In this document: positions 56,949 to 64,000 of the stretch, in pieces | How the letters are laid out: each line of letters starts with the position of its first letter | Numbering within the stretch: the first letter of the stretch is position 1 | Assembly (NCBI GenBank): GCA_004835665.1 | Contig: RBKR01000004.1 | Span: forward strand, 1,860,001-1,924,000 | DNA from: Phoma sp. XZ068 | Lineage: Eukaryota > Ascomycota > Dothideomycetes > Pleosporales > Didymellaceae | DNA: 64,000 nucleotides | Direction of reading: 5' to 3' | Program-made: the position numbers and the translations under genes | The notes under the pieces: model-generated | The model's input: only the letters and a program-made list of their open reading frames with translations | The model's database searches: none | Told to the model about the DNA's origin: nothing

Positions 56949-58497
56949 GGTGCGGTCAAGCTGGAGTCTGCGGTAAAAACAGGTACCAGATGTTGGGGTT
57001 GAAGGGTGCGACTAGTTAGTGTTTGAGCGCAATTATTCAAGTATGAGGCTGCACGTCTGGAGACCAAGTGAGCTTCACTGTTGCTTGTTTGACTATATGT
57101 ATGCGCTCATCGTGGCGTCACCTTAGCTCCGAAGCAGCCACAGTGGCTGTGCGAACACTCCTACCCACCAGAAGCACCTCGCACCGTCTAGACTCGACAT
57201 CATGAATGTTCCTCCTTCTGTGAGCATCTTCGACGCCTTCGATACCTGCTGCGGGGCGGAACACGGGCTGCGGTGTCTTGAAGGCGACCAGAGGCGTCGA
57301 CATTTACGCCGTCAGCACTTGTCTCTCCATGCTGGCTAGAGCAGCGCAGGTCCTACAGTCCCGGACTCTACTTCCCTACGGCGCGCCCGGGTCTTGGAAA
57401 TGTACCCTCTGCACACGCGCGCGGGTTGCACAGCAGTGCCCTTCAGACCCAAAAAGGCACGTCTCAGAGGTCTCGAGATCTGGTCGTAGGACTAGCGACA
57501 CTGCCGGCACCCGGCAGTCTTGTGCCCGCCTCACGCCGCCAGATGCATACTATACCCGCGGCTCCTACGCCGTCATGTAGCCAGTGCAGGGCGTTCGGGT
57601 TTCTGCAGACAACTACAGACCCCTCCATTGCGTCTTGGGAACGCTGAGGCGCTCTCGCGCTAATTTGCGCTTCCACTAATCAGCACCTCTGAATGTGCCC
57701 TTGATGAACCCACCGACAGCCCACCCCTCAGAAGAAATGCACCAAGCACATGATACTCCGGATTCACTGAAGACACTCTCCTCAGATTCTGGTCGTTCAG
57801 TGGATCAGCCCCGCACTTTTCTTCCTCAATAGTCAACCGACCCTGACGCGCAGCTGAGCAAGCTAACATGACTTCAAAAGCAAGAAGAACAACCCAATCA
57901 CTGGACGAGGCTACTAGTTTTCCAAGGCCAAAGTCCAGCTATCAACCTTCTATTATATGAGCCCCTATTGCCTCTTATTCCTTTTCGGTCGGGCAGAGGT
58001 GCATCTGGAGATTTGCAACAACGTGTGCTGGTGCTTTTCGACTGCCAAAATCTGGACGGCCCGTACCGCCTACGACATGCGGTTAGATGCTCCCGAAAAA
58101 TGGAGCTTTGGACCAAGGTACTACAATCCAGATACATGAAGTGACCTGTGTGACCTGTCGCAAAGGTACCTGCAGTTCATTGACCATCCTAGGTAACGTG
58201 GGCGTTGTTGAAGACCCTCCAACCACCGCGCATGAACTCAATGTCTTAACCTTTCGAGCAGACCTGCCAGATGAGAACGTCAACGGCGCTTCTCACATGA
58301 AGCATGATCTTGGACTCTTTTCAGGAACCCAATCTATTGAGTATATAGACCCAGGTTCGCGGCATGTAGGTCCCCCCACAGCAACCCCATTCCTCAGCGC
58401 ATTCCACCGGCAAAACCATAACAGACCGGCTTCCTCCCCCAACCCCCATCAACTGTGTGAGACCTTGACTCTTGACTGTCACTCATTCATTTCTGAT
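56949..58497. other. 1.5 kb intergenic, GH81 promoter
   Basis: No gene between the divergent WW-domain and GH81 genes. The GH81 frame is open upstream of its ATG to 58087 but codes for nothing recognisable. Confidence 0.45.
58342..58348 (+). promoter_or_regulatory. TATA-like element upstream of GH81 gene
   Basis: TATATAG lies about 155 bp before the ATG, with a CCAAT-like motif shortly before it (about 58328). This is weak support for a core promoter. Confidence 0.35.
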
Positions 58498-61400
58498 ATG
58501 GCAAAACTTTCTTTGCTGCTGGCCTTTGGCCAGTTCACATTCGTTAACGGCCTCCCAGCAAAAGATGTTAAGCGACAAGTGACAGAGCTTGACGTACATG
58601 CTATAAAAATATCGACAAATCTTGCAGCGACTATCAGTTGGAGTTTGGCGATTCAGACGTTACAGACGGCAACCTTCACAACCCGCGTTTCGCTAACCGG
58701 GGTACATTCTCTATTCATTTCTACATATACAAACTTCGAAACTAACAAATGCATAGACCATCCTGACTGGTCTTCCCACAGGTGCAGGTATCACTCAGGA
58801 TCCTGCCGACTTGCCTGGTGTCACCAGGACGACTAATCCTCTATTGCCCGAAGCGACAACTCTCGTACCAGGGCCTACAACACCACTTCCCCAACCTTCA
58901 CCGAACATTTTCGTCCCTTTGTCATTAGCTACAGAGGTCCCTGCGCCATCGATACCGTTCAGACGCGATCATCCTGTTGAGAGGCAGAACATCCTTGACG
59001 GCGACGTGCCCATTCAGACCAACAAATTTTACGCAAATTTCTTCCTGGGTACTCAAACAGAGTCAGTATGGACGCATCCATACTCATTGTCCTGGGCGAA
59101 GGGCCGGGGAGGAACATACGGTATGGCCATCAGCCACACTGAGCGCAGTCAGTTCTCATTTGGCCCTGGGGTGAGTAGCCCAGAGTATTTCATCTCGCCG
59201 ATCGGCATCCAGAACATCGCACTTTCTGCAAACGAGCTGGGAAGAGATACAGTCATGACTGTCGAAGTCCTGAAGGCATTCTCTGCTTATGCCAATTTTG
59301 CTCCAGCTGCTGGCTCTAGGGTCGTAATGACCTTGCCTGTGGTTCAGGGCATGGGCTTCATTACAGCTGTCTACGATAACGGCCAACCCATACTGAGTAG
59401 CGGCGTCTTCTTTCGCAGTCTCAACTATGCTGGATCCGTGAATAACACCAGCATCACCTTCAAGTACAACGTGCAACTAGAGGACAATTCTCAATGGCTC
59501 ATATACGTTACACCATTTCGTGCTGACGGCATTCCCCCTATGACTTTGGAAGGAGGCGGTACCATCCGTGGCCCGGAGGCTTTCGCGGGCTTGATTCAAG
59601 TTACCAAAAATCCTAGCGGCGCGGGAGGCGAGGGTTACTTCGACAGCAGCGCAGGTACATACGCGATCGATGCAACAGTCTCTGGCTCGGTCAACGGTAC
59701 ATCAGGAAACTACACATTATCATGGAGCAAGGGAGGTCTCCTGGATCGGCCTCTAATCATGTATGCGTTGCCACATCACGTCGAATCGTTCGACCAGGAG
59801 ACACGAGGTTATATGACTGGCATCCAACTGATCACGACAACCAAGGGCGCAGCTACAGCAGTCCGAGCAGACCGAATCACCATGATCGAACCAGACCTCC
59901 CCACAACCATCGGTTTTGCACCCTGGGCGAAGGCCGCAAATGGTACTGTGGGTGGTACAGAGCTCCTGGGCTTCAACGACACGGTTCTTCAACTCGTCAA
60001 TGCTTCTGGGACCGCCGAGTTGCGACAGGATTTCATAGCGCAAACTAGCTTGAACAGCATGTACTACTCTGGCAAGGGACTTGCCAAGTTCGCTGGCATC
60101 ATTTACACCATGCAGGCCATGACCAACAACAGCAGACTCGCGGCAGCTGGTCTTGGGAAACTCAAAGATGCGTTCAGCGTCTTTGCCGACAACACCCAGC
60201 CCGAACCACTCGTGTACGATACTGTCTGGAAGGGGATTGTATCAGGAGCGTCCTACAGATCGTATACGAAAGACCTGGGCCTGGACTTCGGAAACACCGC
60301 TTATAACGACCATCATTTCCATTATGGCTACTTTGTATACACTGCTGCAGTTATTGCCCATCTGGATCCAGCCTGGCTTGACGAGGGCGACAATAGGCAA
60401 TGGGTGAACACTCTTGTCCGCGACTACGCCAGCCCAGTGACGGATGATTACTTCCCGTTCTCACGTTCTTTCGACTGGTTTCACGGTCACTCTTGGGCTA
60501 AAGGTCTTTTCGAGTCGTCTGATGGCAAGGACCAAGAATCCACATCAGAAGATACCTTTGCAACCTTCGCCCTCAAAATGTGGGGCAGGATCTCCGGAGA
60601 CGCAAATATGGAAGCTCGCGGAAACCTACAACTCGCAGTGCAAGCTCGTAGCGTCCGCAACTACTTCTTGCTGAAGTCGGACAACGCGAATCAGCCTCCG
60701 CAATTCCTGCACAACAAGGTCACCGGTATACTCTTTGAAAATAAAGTTGATCATACAACGTACTTTGGCACCAACATCGAGTATATCCAGGGTATACATA
60801 TGATCCCACTGAACCCCAGCTCGGCATACACACGCCCCGCGGACTTTGTACAGGAGGAGTGGAACACGTTCTTCAGCCATGGCCGCATGGACAGAGTCGC
60901 GGGAGGCTGGCAGGGCATATTGTATGCTAACCTTGCGCTCGTTGACCCTGCGACGAGCTACAACTACTTTGCTAGTCCGAATTTCGACTATGGTTCGCTC
61001 GACGGTGGTGCGAGTCGGACATGGTATCTCGCATACTCGGCTGCGATGCTGAATGGGACAATAACTGCCGCACGAATCGCTGCACTCAATGCGGCACAGC
61101 AGTCTTCTGCGTCATTGTCTTCTCAGTCGTCGACAACTTTGTCATCGACACCTCTGTCACAGTCAACGGATTCACAGACAACCCCAGCACAGTCAACCCC
61201 GTCAGAGTCCACTCCATCACAGACCACCCCGCAAACTGCGCCTACTACAGACGACCCAGCTGCATCGCAAACCGCTCAGGACGCCCCTCAGCAGACTGAG
61301 CTGACTGCAACAGTCGGGACGCCAGCGCAAGTCACTCCAGACGTATCTATACAGGAGCAGTCTATACAAACCGAACAGCAAGCAACCCAAGTACAAGCAC

Positions 61401-61810
61401 CCGCGCAAGACCAACAATCACAACAAGCCCAACAGATTCCCGCTGTAGCCTCCCCCACTCCAACAAAATACCCTTGGGATCGCGACCATCAATTCGACGA
61501 TGGCCTTTACTCAGACGACCCGTCCTTCGACTGGGCGGACTACACGCCCCCCGACGACTACCCGCCGCAGAACCCTTACGACTATGATCCGAGTTCAGAC
61601 TGGCGCGGTTATCTGAATAACTACCGTGATTACACGCTGGACCGCGATGATCGTGATCGCCCGTGGCGTGGGAATCCGTGGGATAGTCCGTATAATCGTG
61701 TCGCAGCACCTGGAGTAGAGAGCAACGACGGCGGTGCGGATGAGGGGGAGTGGGAAGAAGTTCTTGACTGTGGAGATGGGGAGGATGGTTACCTAGGCGA
61801 GGACCTTTGA
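58498..61810 (+). CDS. secreted GH81 endo-1,3-beta-glucanase with acidic tail
   Basis: Exons 58498-58701 and 58757-61810 (intron 55 bp) give 1,085 residues. The signal peptide (MAKLSLLLAFGQFTFVNG) is followed by a KR Kex2-type site. Conserved GH81 blocks are TNKFYANFFLGTQTESVWTHPYSLSW, GMAISHT and FDWFHGHSWAKGLFES. Catalytic candidates are D586 in YNDHHFHYGYF and E662/E666 in QESTSED, spaced as in characterised GH81 enzymes. The enzyme hydrolyses beta-1,3-glucan, for example in the cell wall during cell separation or autolysis. After the catalytic part (about 845) comes a Ser/Thr/Gln/Pro-rich stretch of about 120 residues. An Asp/Tyr/Trp/Pro-rich tail (974-1085) ends in EEVLDCGDGEDGYLGEDL. 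No GPI signal is seen. The ATG at 58498 gives the signal peptide; the upstream in-frame ATG at 58087 does not. Confidence 0.94.
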
Positions 61811-64000
61811 GGGGGGTGTTTAAAAGCGGTGGAGGGTTTATGTCAAGGGTGGATCAATATCTAATAGGAGGCCGCGTGTGGTCGTGTACATGTTTGGTTG
61901 AGGACTGATCGCCATGACAAGTACATATCTTATTCGTGTAAAGAGGTAGTTTGAATGCAATTCGGTTATATCATGTCAAAAACTGCTGTGTCGTGGTCCT
62001 TTCCTCTCATCGTTTCTTCTTGGCGCAGAACGGCTGCTCAGCGATATGCTCACTTACTTACCTCACTTACCCTTCCTACGTGCAGCGAACACCCCTTTTC
62101 CACTCCTCCCATCGCATCCCTGCAACGCCCATGCTTGCCTTCCCTCGCTCATGTCACGCCAACCTACTCGAAGAGGCAGTTTCACTCAGCTGTCGATTGT
62201 AGAGGGTAGGGAACCATCAGCTAATTCCACCACAAACGCGATCGTCTCATCCCTCGACCGCATCGCGGGCCTGGCGACAAGCATCGAACTACCGCATCAG
62301 GCAGGCGAGCAGGAAGTGTCGATTGCAGATGTAGGGGAGTGTCTGCCAACTTGGGCCCGAACAAGGCTCGCGTGAACTTTGAAGGCCCGGGGGGACGGGA
62401 AAGGCAATCCTTCGGGTGTGAATGAGTCGTGCGCGTTTGCTTTTTACCGTGCATCAGCAGCAGAGTTCAGTTCAGTTCAGTTTCGTGGACTTGGTTCGAG
62501 CCGAGCGAGCGTGCGTGTAAACCTCCGAGTATGCAGCGTGAAACCTGTTTCTTGCGAAGGAGACGCAGAAGATTACGCTGGACGATATCGTAGATGCTGG
62601 ACTTAGGTCCCACTGGACCCACTGCAAAGCCGTTGACGCGGTAACGCATCCCTTCCTTGTTGATAAGGTGGGCCGGGGAGAGATGAAGTTCAATCAAACT
62701 ATTCCAGGGTTAGATTGGGGGCGCTGAGGCAATTGTACGGGATTGATGACGGAATTGCCCATCAGCATCATGATGTTCAACGGGAGTGGAACCGGTATTG
62801 ATCTGCATCGATGCATCGGAGTCCCGAAGCAGGGTATCTCGCGCAGGGTGCCGAGAAGAATCGCATCGAGGAGTTATGTTACGCTTGATGGGAGCTGAAT
62901 GTGGCGGGCCGGCTTCTGTAAATGGGTCGGAACAGCAACTGTTTGGTGCCTGAGGATCACGCAAAGCAGGATGGTTGTGAGACATCAGACATGGAAACAA
63001 TGCTCGTGGAAGGAGTACCTCCGCGGTCCACGGACGATCTGTCGTTGCGACATCTGCAGACACAAAGCGTCGCAGCACAACCGTCAGTGCCGGCTGCAAT
63101 GCAAAGGCAGAGGGTCCAAAGCAGACAGAGATGGACTACAGCAGAAGCCGTCTTCAGCTTAACCCACAACCAAACTTTCAACATCGACTTGTAGCTGCGG
63201 AAGCTAGGCTTCCCGTTGGTACCACAGCGCACCTATGGAACCAGCTGCAGGTCCCCGTCAACTCAGGTCACAAGCAAACAGCGCCATGCAGCATCGACAG
63301 AAATGATCATTGCCCATGACATATCTCAGAAGATATTTCGAGCGTTGCCTGCCGTCACACGTCACCTTCAATAGAAGATCGCGGAGTGCGTTGTCGAAAA
63401 AGTCTTGTTGGTGGCCAAGATCTATTTTTGTTGCGCACAGCCACAAGATGCGACCGAAGAAGCATCGCCCAGCGGACATGTGCGTTGCCGAGTGTGCACA
63501 GCCAGGGGCGCTATTGAATCTCCGTTTGCCAATGTCGAGGATATGGAGGTTTCTAGCCAACAGAGAGTAAAGAATGGGCGAAGGCTGTATGCTAGTTGTA
63601 GAGGGTCACGATGTTGAGGGCCAAGAGGGAGCTGAACAAGCCCTTTGTCAGTGATCCAGCAACGCTTTGTGGGATACGAGGCGAGCGTCTTGGCGGATGT
63701 GCTTTGTGTTGCTAGTAACTGAGCCACGACGGTCTCGAGCGGACGGGTTGCGTCTGATAGGTTCCCCTGCGTCGTCGCATTCTTCAGCTCGTGAGCATGC
63801 TGTGGTTCACTGTGGCCGAGCACGCGAGCGCACAACATGTGTCGCAGCGTGTGGCACAAAGGTTAAAGACTGTGTGGTTTGCCCTCTGCGCACTCGCGCC
63901 CTAACCGCACGCTCGCCGCGCGCACATCATCACCAATTTCTGCGCCGTTCTCGAACTCTGCTGCCCTTCGATCATCCTTCGAGAGAGCCCTAGACCCGCG
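61811..64000. other. 2.2 kb without a confident gene
   Basis: Apart from the weak open frame at 62151-62375, this stretch shows only overlapping short frames. A TTCAG run (three copies, 62466-62480) is present. The last 200 bases are GC-rich and may be the start of a flanking gene outside the window. Confidence 0.45.
62151..62375 (+). CDS. possible small hypothetical protein
   Basis: ATG at 62151 follows a pyrimidine-rich leader (about 62088-62148) and opens 74 codons. The sequence has a Ser/Arg-rich start (MSRQPTRRGSFTQLS) and a hydrophilic, protein-like middle (SSLDRIAGLATSIELPHQAGEQEVSI). It could be a short gene or a first exon. No family is recognised and chance is not excluded. Confidence 0.2.
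   Translation: MSRQPTRRGSFTQLSIVEGREPSANSTTNAIVSSLDRIAGLATSIELPHQAGEQEVSIADVGECLPTWARTRLA

Noticed and set aside
12080..61810. A secondary-metabolite or pathway gene cluster
   Set aside because: The genes are unrelated housekeeping and signalling functions. No synthase, cluster regulator or co-directed set is present.
62488..62500. GGTTCGAG-like sequence resembling a tRNA T-loop
   Set aside because: No matching acceptor stem, D-arm or anticodon arm in the 75 bases before it.

Overview
The window comes from a filamentous ascomycete (Pezizomycotina). Genes carry several short introns of about 41-110 bp with GTRNGT donors and CTRAY-type branch sites. The gene set includes HET-domain proteins, a hybrid histidine kinase, hymA/Mo25, mitochondrial GatB and a GH81 glucanase. 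A dothideomycete is my best guess, but that is inference. I saw no tRNA, rRNA, CRISPR array or intact transposon.

The first ~11 kb look like an accessory island. They hold a partial gene end, a 1,296-residue protein kinase-HET fusion, a convergent second HET gene, a 2.5 kb gene-poor stretch with a possible gene remnant, and a small secreted cysteine-containing protein. This is the part most likely to be involved in self/non-self recognition or cell death.

From ~12 kb on, the window is ordinary gene-dense core genome. In order: an FKBP isomerase fused in frame to a STIMATE-type membrane protein (-); a triose-phosphate/nucleotide-sugar-type transporter (-); Mo25/HymA (-); a CDK-like kinase with an unresolved 5' end (-); the Syp1 F-BAR endocytic adaptor (+); a 2,007-residue hybrid histidine kinase (+); Lcp5/neuroguidin (+); a secreted PIG-L-type protein with a substituted catalytic motif (+); a long coiled-coil, proline-rich protein (-); the 24-kDa complex I subunit (+); a Tls1/C9orf78 splicing protein (+); a small hypothetical protein (-); an LPLAT acyltransferase with an unusual repeat tail (+); a glycine-rich repeat protein (+); an ACS-family MFS transporter (+); a CorA-type Mg2+ transporter (+); GatB (+); ribosomal protein uL15 (-); a WW-domain protein (-); and a secreted GH81 endo-1,3-beta-glucanase with a long acidic tail (+). 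The last 2.2 kb hold no confident gene.

The core genes do not form a pathway cluster. Several pairs share divergent promoters (for example 42.3-42.8 kb). Exon coordinates were worked out by hand from reading frame, splice signals and family conservation. All multi-exon models close in frame, but none is supported by transcript data here. The most notable items are the kinase-HET fusion, the FKBP-STIMATE fusion, the PIG-L protein lacking its catalytic aspartate, and the acyltransferase with three C-terminal repeats.
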